From CAYPIE01 sp964410665 (GTDB taxonomy: Bacteria > Planctomycetota > Planctomycetia > Gemmatales > Gemmataceae), in NCBI GenBank assembly GCA_964410665.1, contig CAYPIE010000001.1, forward strand, positions 1 to 64,000: a DNA stretch of 64,000 bases. Reading direction: 5' to 3'. Shown here piece by piece: positions 34,403 through 42,915 of this stretch. The notes beneath the pieces were generated by a model. The model searched no databases. It saw only the letters and a program-made list of their open reading frames with translations, and had not been told where the DNA came from. A program made the position numbers and the translations under genes. The first letter of the stretch is position 1; every line of letters begins with the position of its first letter.

Positions 34403-35949
34403 CTGTTCAAGAAGCTATCGGCCAGCCGTAAAGCACGGAGCATGGCACGTTTCTTGGTCTGGTGCGCCTGCATGCGGCCAAAAATATCTTCGAGTACGCT
34501 CATTGCACGCACAATGTGGGGGCCCTTGTTGAGCATGACACACTCCGCACGGTGCCCCATCGCAGCATCGGTGATCTCGGCTCGAGAGGGTAGGCCTTGC
34601 TTGGCCAACGTCTCAAGCACCTGGGTAGCCCAGATCACTGGAACATGGGCGGCCTCACACAACCAGAGGATCTCTTCCTGGACTTCAGCAAGTCGTTCGA
34701 AACCGCATTCCACCGCCAGATCACCACGGGCGATCATCACACCGCAGGCGAACTCTTGCATCGCCGCGAACAGCAGTGCGGGGAGGTTCTCAAAGCCGCG
34801 TTGGGTTTCCACCTTGAGAACCATGGCCGGACGGTGCGGGCCGAGGGTATCCAGGGTTTGCCGCAAGAGCTGAATATGCTCGACCGAGCTGACAAACGAC
34901 AGGGCAACCATCTCGGCATGCTGGGCGATGAAGTTCAGATCGGTTCGATCCTTGGCGGAGAGCGGCGAAAGGCGTAGATGACTATCCGGAAGATTGATCC
35001 CTTTGTCGGCACGGAGCTTGTCCCCTTCGGGCTTGGTGCGCGTGATCCGCACGCACCATTCTTGCGGGGAAGCCGTTTCGATGACTCCGGCGATCTTGCC
35101 ATCATCGAAGAGAATGCGTTCGCCGGCACGCACATCATCAAAGACCTCAGGCGACGAACAACTCAAGCAGGCCGGACGAACGACCTGACCGTGAGGATCG
35201 ATTTTGGCAGGTCGCCCCGGCTTGGGGCTCCGAGTGACGATCAGCCGATCACCTTGTTGGAGTTTGAGACGTCCTTTGGGGGATCGCTCGGGGTCCAGCG
35301 GGCCGGTGCGGATCTTCGGACCCGCCAGATCCATAATGATTTTGCAGGATCGACGATGCCGTGTCTCTGCGGCGCGAAGGTGTTCGATCATGCGTTGCCA
35401 GACTGCGGGTTTATCGTGGGCGCAGTTAATTCGCATGCAATCCATCCCATGCTCAACTAGCGAGTCGATCAAGCCAGGATCCTCAGCGGCCTCGCAGGGC
35501 ATCGTCACCATGATCCGGCTGGAACAATCTGGGCGGGTCGGACCCAAAAGTCGATCGGCGTGTTGTTGGAGCAAGGATGCACCGGTGGCGAAGTCGACCG
35601 GTGGGACTGGGGTTGGCTTGGTCTCGGGCAAGCCCTGAAGCTGCTGCACCACGGAGAGAACCGCATCCACGTTGGCCTGAACACAGGCCTCGGCGCGGCC
35701 CAGCGACGAGAGCCCTGCCTCGGCGAGCTGCTGTTGTAGCGGCCGCAGATCGTGCCGACGAAAAACTAAATACTGTAGGAGATTTTGCGCACTGGCGGCA
35801 AATGATGGGTGAATCGTCTCAAGTACCCCCGACGACTCGTGGACGATGGCGACAAGCTCGTGACGCAACCCCATGAGTGCATGGGACAGTTCACGGAGAT
35901 TGGCAGTTCCTTTCTCCGTAGCCGGTTCGGGAAGAAAGGGCTTCATCAT
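34399..35949 (-). CDS. Pyruvate-kinase-like protein with N-terminal extension
   Basis: 516 residues from ATG 35949 (or the next codon), preceded by GAGG; the longer frame from 36021 begins in an unlikely leader. An N-terminal helical region of about 130 residues (LRELSHALMGLRHELVAIV; SSLGRAEACVQANVDAVL) precedes the pyruvate kinase barrel: IMVTMPCEAAED, MRINCAHD, IMDLAGPKIRTG with the substrate Arg, ALSFVSSVEHI, VLKVETQRGFENL with the catalytic Lys and Glu, and GVMIARGDLAVECG. The later block reads LPSRAEITDAAMGHRAECVMLNKG where ordinary enzymes have the AVMLSGET motif. The usual C-terminal allosteric domain is missing. Probably a paralogue with altered activity, not the main glycolytic enzyme. 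Confidence 0.8.
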   Translation of the reverse strand: MMKPFLPEPATEKGTANLRELSHALMGLRHELVAIVHESSGVLETIHPSFAASAQNLLQYLVFRRHDLRPLQQQLAEAGLSSLGRAEACVQANVDAVLSVVQQLQGLPETKPTPVPPVDFATGASLLQQHADRLLGPTRPDCSSRIMVTMPCEAAEDPGLIDSLVEHGMDCMRINCAHDKPAVWQRMIEHLRAAETRHRRSCKIIMDLAGPKIRTGPLDPERSPKGRLKLQQGDRLIVTRSPKPGRPAKIDPHGQVVRPACLSCSSPEVFDDVRAGERILFDDGKIAGVIETASPQEWCVRITRTKPEGDKLRADKGINLPDSHLRLSPLSAKDRTDLNFIAQHAEMVALSFVSSVEHIQLLRQTLDTLGPHRPAMVLKVETQRGFENLPALLFAAMQEFACGVMIARGDLAVECGFERLAEVQEEILWLCEAAHVPVIWATQVLETLAKQGLPSRAEITDAAMGHRAECVMLNKGPHIVRAMSVLEDIFGRMQAHQTKKRAMLRALRLADSFLNS

Positions 35950-36021
35950 GACGCCTCGTTTCCGCGGCAATGGGCGAACGGTGACGAACAGGAAAGGGAG
36001 CATATCGCAATGAGGATGCAT

Positions 36022-36440
36022 CTACGCTCGACATTATAGAAGATATTGTAACTCATAACGGGGCACTCTCGAGGAGCCAAATTCGGTTTTCTCTGCAAAG
36101 TAGTAGGGACGGTGGGACTTCATTGAATCGAACGGTCGTCGATGCTGCTCTCTGGGACCGGATCACAAGGCGATTCTCGGCACCTAATGCTCAATTCTCC
36201 CAGTTGAACCTCGACAGATTCTTGCAGAAACCGTGCACGCCAACCGATCTGATCAAAATGGGAAGTCGCACCCTTGACGAATAAACCGAGGCGATTCTTG
36301 CACGCGAGGGCTTGGCTGATGCGCAAACTTGGCCACGCCACACCTTCTTGTGCTAGTTCGACCGGATCGGACTTGGGCTTGACGCTACGCGAGGCCTGCG
36401 ACATGGTAGCGCGGTCATCGGGGTGGAGGATAAGCAAATC
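36022..36440. other. Gap between divergent genes
   Basis: About 420 bases between the pyruvate-kinase-like gene (minus) and a glycine-zipper lipoprotein (plus). It must hold both promoters, but I could not pick out convincing -35/-10 pairs. A minus-strand ORF inside it is listed separately with low confidence. No RNA gene or repeat is visible. Confidence 0.4.
36120..36404 (-). CDS. Possible small ORF, uncertain
   Basis: 94 residues from ATG 36404. The reading (RISQALACKNRLGLFVKGA, then WRARFLQESVEVQLGEL) looks protein-like and has no internal anomaly, but there is no ribosome site before the ATG, no recognisable family, and the start lies only 36 bases from the divergent lipoprotein gene. 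It may be a decayed or chance ORF. Confidence 0.25.
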   Translation of the reverse strand: MSQASRSVKPKSDPVELAQEGVAWPSLRISQALACKNRLGLFVKGATSHFDQIGWRARFLQESVEVQLGELSIRCRESPCDPVPESSIDDRSIQ

Positions 36441-37085
36441 ATGAAACGAAGCCGATGGAACCGGCCCGCTTGGAGCCTTTTGAGCTTGGTGTTGGTGATT
36501 TTAGGTGTGGGTTGCTCGAGTCTATCCAATACCGGCAAAGGAGCGGGGATTGGAGCAGGCTTAGGAGCCGGAGCCGGAGCGCTGATTGGTCTGGCCACTG
36601 GCGATCCTGGCAAAGGGGCTGCGATCGGAGGAGCGATTGGAGGGGTTAGTGGTGGCTTGATCGGGAATGACATCGACCAACAAGAGAAGCAACAAATGGA
36701 ATATCGCCTGGCCTCGGCCGAGGCGCAAGCCGCTGCGGCCAATGCGGCACCCCCGCTCGGCCTGACCGATGTCGTGGGCTTGGCTCAGCAGGGAGTAAGT
36801 GATCCGGTCATCATCAATCAGATCCGGGCCACTGGCTCGACCTACCAATTGTCGGCGGCAGATTTGCAGTGGCTCAAACAGAATCAGGTGAGTGATGCGG
36901 TGATCCTCGAGATGCAAAATTCGCGGCGCATTCCCGTACCTCCCCCGCCACCACCCGTGGTAGTGCGGCCCAGCCCCCCGCCGGTCACCGTCATCGAACG
37001 GCCCATTCATGTGATCCACCGTCCGATCCGGGTGATCCGCCCACGGCCACGGCCAGGGGTTCATGTCGGTGTCTGTTGGCCCTGA
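36441..37085 (+). CDS. Glycine-zipper lipoprotein
   Basis: 214 residues from ATG 36441 with GGAGG eleven bases upstream. The lipoprotein signal ends in LGVGCSSL, so Cys becomes the lipid-modified N-terminus. A glycine zipper follows (GAGIGAGLGAGAGALIGL; GAAIGGAIGGVSGGLIG), which forms membrane-associated oligomers in related outer-membrane proteins. A small helical part (LTDVVGLAQQGVSDPVIINQ) and a proline-rich, histidine/arginine-rich tail (IPVPPPPPPVVVRP, then RPIHVIHRPIRVIRP) complete it. Probably an envelope lipoprotein; precise role unknown. Only two bases separate its stop from the end of the convergent disrupted gene. Confidence 0.8.
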   Translation: MKRSRWNRPAWSLLSLVLVILGVGCSSLSNTGKGAGIGAGLGAGAGALIGLATGDPGKGAAIGGAIGGVSGGLIGNDIDQQEKQQMEYRLASAEAQAAAANAAPPLGLTDVVGLAQQGVSDPVIINQIRATGSTYQLSAADLQWLKQNQVSDAVILEMQNSRRIPVPPPPPPVVVRPSPPPVTVIERPIHVIHRPIRVIRPRPRPGVHVGVCWP

Positions 37086-37087
37086 GA

Positions 37088-38234
37088 TTAATTGAACCAG
37101 ACTGTGAAGCCGATAAGATTGCCGCCAAATACATTTTCCGCTCGACGCCACACGGCTTCATCGACCAAGGTGTCTTGCTTGATATAGGCTTGGAATTGTT
37201 GGTCGAAGTTTCTGAACCGAATACGATCTGGGGGATTCATCATCCCCAAGCATGCAGATCGAATCCCTGCTGCTTGGGGCGATCCCAGATCAGAAGTTTG
37301 TTGCCGGTGAGGGTGGTGTCGGCTTCGGTTAATAGTTCGTGCCAGGAATCGATCATGGCCTGGTCGACTTTGAGTCCGAACGCCGAGGTTTGTTTGGAAT
37401 TGGGTAACCACTCATTCTCATGGTCGATTTCGGCAAGCGCATAGCGACAGGTTTCCCGGGACCGTTCACACATCTTGAGAAAGTGGCCATGAGCACGGGT
37501 CAATCGACTTGGTTGATGAATATCGACCCCCTGCAAAGGATCCCGACTTGGCTTGTCTTTGATTGGCTTGGCAATCAGCACTTCACAGAACCCATCCCAC
37601 AGCTGGCGGCTATCAAAGGCGAGCATTGTGTCGAGCATGCCCATGAGCAAGTGACAGTAGCCACGAATCCAGGCAACATCGGCCCGATCCAGGTCGACCT
37701 GAAACCTTGGGTTGGCCTTGAGAAACTCCAACTCGCCACGCCCTAGGTAACGGAGCAGGATCGTGTCCAAAGCGTCGTGGGCCTGGCCGTCGCCGTCAAA
37801 GTCAAATCGAATGGTGGCCAGGTTCAGCGTCAGCTTGACCGTCGGGTCGGTAATCGGTGACAGGGTGGTCTCGGCCGGGCCAGGTCGCGGCGAAAATCGT
37901 CAAAAACTCGGCGAAAACGTTCATGCGATAGTCGGTTCGGTTCGGGATTCTTGGGAATCGGCAGGCGAAAGAAAGGCAAGCCCAGGTTCCTATAGTCATA
38001 TTCATGAAAGGATTGCCCCAGCCGTTCGACACTGTGCAAGAAACGCACCATGCCAAGGCCTAGACGCAATGGGTCATCGTCTGGGGTTTGCGTTAAGGCG
38101 ACCTCAAGTGCTTGACTGGCGTGATGAAACTTACCAGCGTCGAGCAGAGCCTGCAGATCTGGGGTGGGAACACGCGGCGCTGCTCCCGCCGAACAAACGC
38201 TGAGTAGCAAAGCAACGAGACTGCAAACACGCAT
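37088..38234 (-). pseudogene. Exported protein gene with two frameshifts
   Basis: Three overlapping minus-strand frames line up into one protein. The first (from ATG 38234; longer start 38267) gives a signal peptide MRVCSLVALLLSVCSAGAA and continues to about 37878. The second resumes at once with ETTLSPITDPTVKLTLNLA and runs to about 37246. The third resumes with MMNPPDRIRFRNFDQQF and ends at TTCAATTAA. Each break is explained by one missing G in a G-run (CGGCC for CGGGCC near 37877; TTGGGGATG for TTGGGGGATG near 37245). Restored, it would be about 382 residues with motifs LDTILLRYLGRGELEF, WLPNSKQTSAFGLKV and a Trp-rich end. Not recognised. Either a real pseudogene or homopolymer errors in the assembly. 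Confidence 0.7.
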
Positions 38235-38305
38235 CGTGATACCCGCGAGCAAGAAAGAAACAGGCATTTGTTAACCTATTCTCTAGGGTATCCCGACAGG
38301 TATGA

Positions 38306-39196
38306 CTAGTCAAACCGGGCCATGGGCATGATCCGGACGGGTTCTCCGTCACGCCACTCGACCCAAGCCCAGTTCGCCGAATCAAAGGTAACGCCTGAGT
38401 AGCCCGGGCTCGGCGGAGTTGGCCCTTCGTTGGCGAGTCGAACCTGTTCGGGTTGAATGATGAAGGGTGCGTCAGGATGATTCGCATCACGACTCGCTGC
38501 GGAGCGCGCCTTCTGCTTAACCATCGACAGTTCCTGCTGTCCCAGGGTGACGATCAATACACCTACCACGGCCAAAAAGGGGTTGCCCACCCAGAGAAGC
38601 CCGCCGAGCACAAACAGGATGGCGAGCCCGGTTCCGACCGCCACGGCGATGCGGGTCGCCTGGACCCGAGAAATGCCCATGGCTAGGATCGCCCGTAGTA
38701 CTCGCCCACCATCCATCGGGAACGCGGGTAGGAGGTTGAAGAGTACCAGTCCTACATTCATCCACAATAAACGATTTAAAAAATTCTCGATCAGAGGTGT
38801 GGTTTCCAATCGCGGCTTGAGAGGAAGCCCGACGAAGTACATGCCCAAGGCCAGTCCCACGGCGATCGCAACATTCACCATCGGGCCTGCCACAGCAATC
38901 CAGAATTCCTCGATCGGTCGCTCACTCATCCGTTTCAGCCGGGCCACTCCCCCGATCGGATAGAGTGTAATATCCTGAGTGCCGACGCCGAACTGTCGTG
39001 CCATCAGGGCATGCCCCAATTCATGGAGCATGACACACGCAAACAGGGTCAACAGCACCGCGACCATCAAAACCGCTTCTGCAGTCCCTTGTTCGGCGAA
39101 GGTGGCGAAGAAGACAAACAGAGGCATCAGCCAAAACGACCAGTGTAAATAGAGTCGAATGCCGAAGGCCCGTCCTAAAAATAACGAGGAAAACAT
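38306..39196 (-). CDS. Site-2 protease family (M50) metalloprotease
   Basis: 296 residues from ATG 39196 with GAGGA upstream. Multi-spanning membrane protein with the zinc motif MLHELGHALMARQFGV (HExGH) in an early helix and the third ligand in NLLPAFPMDGGRVLRAIL. The TLYPIGGVARL segment after the zinc site matches the SpoIVFB-like branch, without PDZ or CBS domains visible. It cleaves substrates within the membrane; the target is unknown. The C-terminal tail (about 60 residues) is soluble and rich in Pro. It reads away from the divergent cupredoxin-like gene and precedes the disrupted gene. Confidence 0.88.
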   Translation of the reverse strand: MFSSLFLGRAFGIRLYLHWSFWLMPLFVFFATFAEQGTAEAVLMVAVLLTLFACVMLHELGHALMARQFGVGTQDITLYPIGGVARLKRMSERPIEEFWIAVAGPMVNVAIAVGLALGMYFVGLPLKPRLETTPLIENFLNRLLWMNVGLVLFNLLPAFPMDGGRVLRAILAMGISRVQATRIAVAVGTGLAILFVLGGLLWVGNPFLAVVGVLIVTLGQQELSMVKQKARSAASRDANHPDAPFIIQPEQVRLANEGPTPPSPGYSGVTFDSANWAWVEWRDGEPVRIMPMARFD

Positions 39197-39302
39197 TACC
39201 GTCCTCGATTCCTTGCGAAGTAAGGAAAATCGCTCTGTCCCATAGTACCATTATTCGCAGCTTGTGCCGCAAACGCGCAATAATCCAAGCAAAAGGGGAA
39301 GA

Positions 39303-40205
39303 ATGCGACGACAACAACTTAGCCTGGGTTTCGGATTCTTACTGGCGTTGGCTGGCATTTTGGCGCTCGCCTGGTGGCTGTTGTCCTCATCAGATGAGAC
39401 GCCCAAAGGAGCGATCGTCGATTCGACGGGAGTCACAGATCCTCGGAGCGAAAGGACCTACACGGGTTGGGGGAGCCTGCGTGGGCGGGTACGTTTTGTG
39501 GGCGAACCGATCCCCGATCAACCCTTGATTGATGTCCGCACCAATCCGCATGCGCAGCATTGCCAGTCACCTGATTTGCGGGATGAGACCTGGGTTGTAA
39601 ACCGTCAATCGCGTGCCATTGCCAACGTCGTCGTTTGGCTTGAACCGCCTAACCGCACGTATTTTCCTGCCCAGCCCTCGGCTCAGCGGACTTGGCCGCG
39701 TGAAGTGGTGATTGAGCAGCCCAAATGTAAGTTCGTCCCGCATGTCACCATTCTGTATCCGGAAACCTACGATCCAAAGGCACAACGGCGCGTACCGACC
39801 GGGCAGCGCTTTCGGGTCCTCAATAATTCCTCGATTGTTCACGAGGCGGCTTTCTCGGGCAGTCGTCCGGAGAATCAAGTCAAAAAGATGTTACCGCCGG
39901 AGGCTGCAGGGGGACGACCAAGTGAACAAGTCTTTCGACTGAAGGTCGATCGGCAACCCATTCCACTTCGCTGTGGCTTGCATCGCTGGATGAATGCCTA
40001 TGTCTGGGCGTTCGAACATCCCTATGCCGCGGTCAGTGATGCCGAGGGCAATTTCCACATCCCTTGTGCCCCAGCCGGGGCTGCCGTCCGACTGCGGGCT
40101 TGGCACGAAGCGGGGGCGGTTACTATCCCCAAGAAGGTCCAAGAAGTGACCCTGCAACCGGACCAGGAACAAGTGATCGAGTTGACGGTCCGACGGCGGA
40201 AATAA
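39303..40205 (+). CDS. Membrane-anchored cupredoxin-like protein
   Basis: 300 residues from ATG 39303, preceded by AGGGGAAGA; the frame from 39264 adds 13 residues that look unlikely. One N-terminal membrane helix (LGFGFLLALAGILALAWWLL) anchors it. The body is beta-rich. Around residues 180-250 it has potential type 1 copper ligands: a His in NNSSIVHEAAF, then LRCGLHRWMNAYV (Cys, His, Met spaced as CxxHxxM), followed by EHPYAAVSDAEGNFHIPCAP, a carboxypeptidase-regulatory-like strand set. This pattern occurs in methylamine-utilisation-type/cupredoxin proteins. It could carry electrons near the respiratory genes about 4.5 kb away, but that link is inference. Confidence 0.7.
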   Translation: MRRQQLSLGFGFLLALAGILALAWWLLSSSDETPKGAIVDSTGVTDPRSERTYTGWGSLRGRVRFVGEPIPDQPLIDVRTNPHAQHCQSPDLRDETWVVNRQSRAIANVVVWLEPPNRTYFPAQPSAQRTWPREVVIEQPKCKFVPHVTILYPETYDPKAQRRVPTGQRFRVLNNSSIVHEAAFSGSRPENQVKKMLPPEAAGGRPSEQVFRLKVDRQPIPLRCGLHRWMNAYVWAFEHPYAAVSDAEGNFHIPCAPAGAAVRLRAWHEAGAVTIPKKVQEVTLQPDQEQVIELTVRRRK

Positions 40206-40246
40206 TGAAGGTCGGTAAGCCACCCCGGGAAAGCGTTCTGGAGTGG

Positions 40247-41098
40247 TTAGCTGGGATCATCGTCGCCTGGGAGGTGGTCGGGGATGGTGAACTGGCTCAG
40301 ATCCACCTGACCGCTGACTTCGCCTTCCACCAGCTTGATGCGGTGTTCCAGTTCACGAAGCTTGGCTTGCAACAATTCCAACCGGGTCTCGGTGTCATCC
40401 TTGCGGCGAGGACGAGGAACTTCGGGATAATCTAATTGACGTTGCAGCGCCGAGAAAAAGAACAATGGGTCTCGGCCGCGACTCGCTCGAGCAATCTTGC
40501 CCTCCTTTTCTCCGAACAGCATCGGCACCGGAGGGCAATACTCGGGGTCGAAGCGTCGTTGATCCTGAACAAACATTTCTGAACGTAGATAGATCAAGTC
40601 GGAAAAGTCCAATGCCCCGAGTTGCTTGCGGACAAACACCAGATACTGCTTCCAGTCTGCGTCGTAGGCGGGATCCTTGGCCATGGCGATTAAGCCGTCC
40701 AGATAGCCCAAGCGATTACGCATGATCGATTCAAATTGAAATACGAACAAGCCTTGAGGTGTGGGTGACTTTCCTTTGTACGCTGCTTCACGCTCTAGGA
40801 CGGCCAGGGCCAGGGGCATGGTGAACTTGGAACCATCGTCCTCCGCCTGGGTGACCACATAGGTTTGAAAGGGGGTGAAATAGTGCTCCAGGCGGCGGAA
40901 GCCCATGTGTAACAAGCCGCTGTGCTTTAACTCGGTGGCGAGGAATTGCAGGGCCAGTGGGAGACGCGTCGTGGTCAGGATTTCCTCGTGGAGGCGTTCG
41001 AGGATCTCCTGTGCCGACATATTTGCAGCCAGACGCTCCCGGAACACCCGGAAGCTGTAGGCCTGTTCGATGTATTCCTCGCGCTCCAGGCACATCAT
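40247..41098 (-). CDS. Conserved hypothetical protein
   Basis: 283 residues from ATG 41098 (MMCLEREEYIEQAYSF); ATG 41107 is also in frame. Soluble, mostly helical, with no signal peptide or membrane segment. Recognisable phrases are LEREEYIEQAYSFRVFRERL, LPLALQFLATELKHSGLL, HYFTPFQTYVV and FDPEYCPPVPMLFGEKEGKI. The C-terminus has a coiled-coil-like stretch (LELLQAKLRELEHRIKLV). I believe homologues occur widely in planctomycetes as an unnamed family, but cannot assign a function. The TerB-like gene lies just upstream on the same strand, 45 bases away. Confidence 0.7.
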   Translation of the reverse strand: MMCLEREEYIEQAYSFRVFRERLAANMSAQEILERLHEEILTTTRLPLALQFLATELKHSGLLHMGFRRLEHYFTPFQTYVVTQAEDDGSKFTMPLALAVLEREAAYKGKSPTPQGLFVFQFESIMRNRLGYLDGLIAMAKDPAYDADWKQYLVFVRKQLGALDFSDLIYLRSEMFVQDQRRFDPEYCPPVPMLFGEKEGKIARASRGRDPLFFFSALQRQLDYPEVPRPRRKDDTETRLELLQAKLRELEHRIKLVEGEVSGQVDLSQFTIPDHLPGDDDPS

Positions 41099-41143
41099 CG
41101 GGGCCATCCGGGCGAGGCGAGCGTCTTGGCGTCCGTGAGCGGA

Positions 41144-41587
41144 TTAGCCACGGTTCTTGATGATCATCACTTGGACAATATCCAGGGCGGTGTCACCGTT
41201 GATGTCCAGGGTCTTCTGCAGTTTGTCCAGGAATTCCTTCTCCTCGTTTTCCACCACCCCATCGGCAAGGATCAGATCACATGCGTTGGCAAAGGCGGTG
41301 TCGCGGAGTTCCTCGGGTAGGCCTGCGGCGGAGCGACTGATTAATCCTTCGAGTCCTTCACGTTTGAGCACACCAATGAGGCGATTCATCATGGTGTTGA
41401 ACTTGTCTCCGCCAAAGCTTTCATACAGCTTCATCCGCGACAGGATGGTCACCAGACCTTGGGCTTCTTCCTCATTAATGTGGCCATCTGAGGCAACCGC
41501 ACCAAGCATGAGGCCCGCAAAGGCTTCTGCTTTCGAAAATTCTTTATTGGGTGCATGACCACCAAAAATATTGTCGAATAACCCCAT
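41144..41587 (-). CDS. TerB-like (tellurite-resistance fold) protein
   Basis: 147 residues from ATG 41587 (MGLFDNIFGG), with GGAG seven bases upstream; the longer ORF upstream is not supported. Helical two-repeat protein of the TerB type: AFAGLMLGAVASDGHINEEE and, at the second half, ACDLILADGVVENEEKEF, each with the acidic DGxxxxEE pattern that binds metal in TerB-like proteins. In other bacteria this fold appears in stress and metal-response or envelope-linked systems; here no other ter gene is near. The next gene downstream is the conserved hypothetical protein. Confidence 0.75.
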   Translation of the reverse strand: MGLFDNIFGGHAPNKEFSKAEAFAGLMLGAVASDGHINEEEAQGLVTILSRMKLYESFGGDKFNTMMNRLIGVLKREGLEGLISRSAAGLPEELRDTAFANACDLILADGVVENEEKEFLDKLQKTLDINGDTALDIVQVMIIKNRG

Positions 41588-41786
41588 CTGCGGACTCCAG
41601 CATGAACGAGAACGATCGGGGAGAACTCTCCAAGTCGATACCGCAAGGGACACTTCCATAATCCTCGCCCAACCATACCACGCCCTACGCAGTCCCTCCA
41701 ATCCTTTTTCGCCTCTGCCTAGACAGCGAGAAACGGATGGGCTATGAGGCAATCGGTTTGGAGCGCCTTCCAGCGAGGAACGCACA

Positions 41787-42497
41787 ATGCTTCGACGCAC
41801 CCCACCCCTGCTTGGCCTGCTTTGCTCCCTTCTCATGGGTTGTTTGGACGAATCAACTCGGCAGGATCCGCTCGCGGCTTGGCGCGACGCGGCCCCGGCG
41901 TCGCCAGAAATCGCCCGGCAACTCCCCCAAGCCTCTACAGAAGTGGCCTCTCGCGTGGATGCTGTGGGTCGTCATCTGTTGGCGAGTAATGCCCCGCTTG
42001 GAATTGAACCCATCTTTGCCACCCTGGGCGTCGAGGAATGGACCTTGTTTCATCGCGGTCCCAATGAAATCTACATCTCAGAAGGGCTCGCCCGACAATG
42101 CGAAAGTGATGCCGAGCTCGCCGCGGTGTTGGCACTAGAACTGGGGCAGATTATTGCCGAGCGCGAGGCCATGCTACCGGAGTCCGAGCGATTTCCGAGC
42201 CAGACACCGCCGCTCCAAGTGCCGCTGACTCGACCCACGGTCGGAGGCCGTTATGCGCCGGATCAGACCGATCTGATCGAACTGGCACGCTTTGAAGAGC
42301 GTCAGCCCCGGCGAGCAAGCTCAATCGAGAAGCGTACCCCCCCGCCCAATGCACCCACGCTGGCTGCGGCATATCTGCAGCGTGCGGGATACGCTTCTAA
42401 CACAATCGCGAAGGTACAGAGGTATGTCGAGCAAAGCAAAACCAATCGACAATATGAGCAGCAATTGAACCCAGCGACTCCACCGACGCGCTGGTGA
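41787..42497 (+). CDS. Lipoprotein resembling a degenerate M48 peptidase
   Basis: 236 residues from ATG 41787 with AGCGAGGA upstream. Lipoprotein signal ends in LLMGCLDE. The central part (GPNEIYISEGLARQC, then ESDAELAAVLALELGQIIAE) matches the layout of M48 zinc peptidases, whose helix normally reads AxxLAHEIAHV; here the HExxH becomes ELGQI, so zinc and catalysis are lost. A C-terminal stretch of helices (AAYLQRAGYASNTIAKVQRY) resembles the end of M48 relatives. Probably a binding or regulatory lipoprotein. Comparison is by eye. Confidence 0.6.
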   Translation: MLRRTPPLLGLLCSLLMGCLDESTRQDPLAAWRDAAPASPEIARQLPQASTEVASRVDAVGRHLLASNAPLGIEPIFATLGVEEWTLFHRGPNEIYISEGLARQCESDAELAAVLALELGQIIAEREAMLPESERFPSQTPPLQVPLTRPTVGGRYAPDQTDLIELARFEERQPRRASSIEKRTPPPNAPTLAAAYLQRAGYASNTIAKVQRYVEQSKTNRQYEQQLNPATPPTRW

Positions 42498-42506
42498 ACC
42501 TACCCG

Positions 42507-42538
42507 GATGATTCCATAAAATGACGCTGGAAATCATC
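42507..42538 (+). other. Stem-loop between lipoprotein gene and panD
   Basis: GATGATTCC (42507-42515) pairs with GGAAATCATC (42529-42538) with one bulged A, loop about 13 nt. It lies after the lipoprotein stop and just before the panD ribosome site. It may be a terminator of the first gene or a leader structure of panD. No T-run. Confidence 0.35.
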
Positions 42539-42555
42539 TGCGGAGGAAGTTCACT

Positions 42556-42903
42556 ATGCATCGGATGTTGTTAAAGTCAAAACTGCATCGTCTCACCGTG
42601 ACGGAGGCAAACCTCCATTACGAGGGGAGCCTAACTATTGATGCCAACTTGCTCGCGGCGGCCGATATTCTTCCCTTCGAAGAGATCCACATCTGGAATG
42701 TCACTCGCGGTAGTCGGCTGGCCACGTATGCGATCCCTGGTGAATCCGGTTCAGGCATTTGCTGTATTAATGGTGCTGCAGCGCATCAAGTGCATCCAGG
42801 CGACCTGATAATTGTCGCCACATTCGCCGGCTTTAGCGAAAACGAAGCACGTGAGCATCAACCAAAGATTCTGCTCATCAATGAGAAAAATGCGGTCGCC
42901 TAG
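42556..42903 (+). CDS. panD: Aspartate 1-decarboxylase
   Basis: 115 residues from ATG 42556, with GGAGGAAG upstream. The family hallmark is visible: YEGSLTIDANLL, where the Gly24-Ser25 bond is cleaved to make the pyruvoyl cofactor, plus IWNVTRGSRLATYAI and INGAAAHQVHPGDLIIVATF. It makes beta-alanine from aspartate for pantothenate and CoA. Length is slightly below the usual 125-130 residues. No panB or panC in the window. It ends 12 bases from the convergent membrane protein gene. Confidence 0.95.
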   Translation: MHRMLLKSKLHRLTVTEANLHYEGSLTIDANLLAAADILPFEEIHIWNVTRGSRLATYAIPGESGSGICCINGAAAHQVHPGDLIIVATFAGFSENEAREHQPKILLINEKNAVA

Positions 42904-42915
42904 TCACGTTGACGG

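Noticed and set aside
37088..38234. Programmed ribosomal frameshifting in the disrupted gene
   Set aside because: Two separate one-base losses in G-runs, no slippery heptamer or downstream structure seen; decay or sequencing error is simpler.
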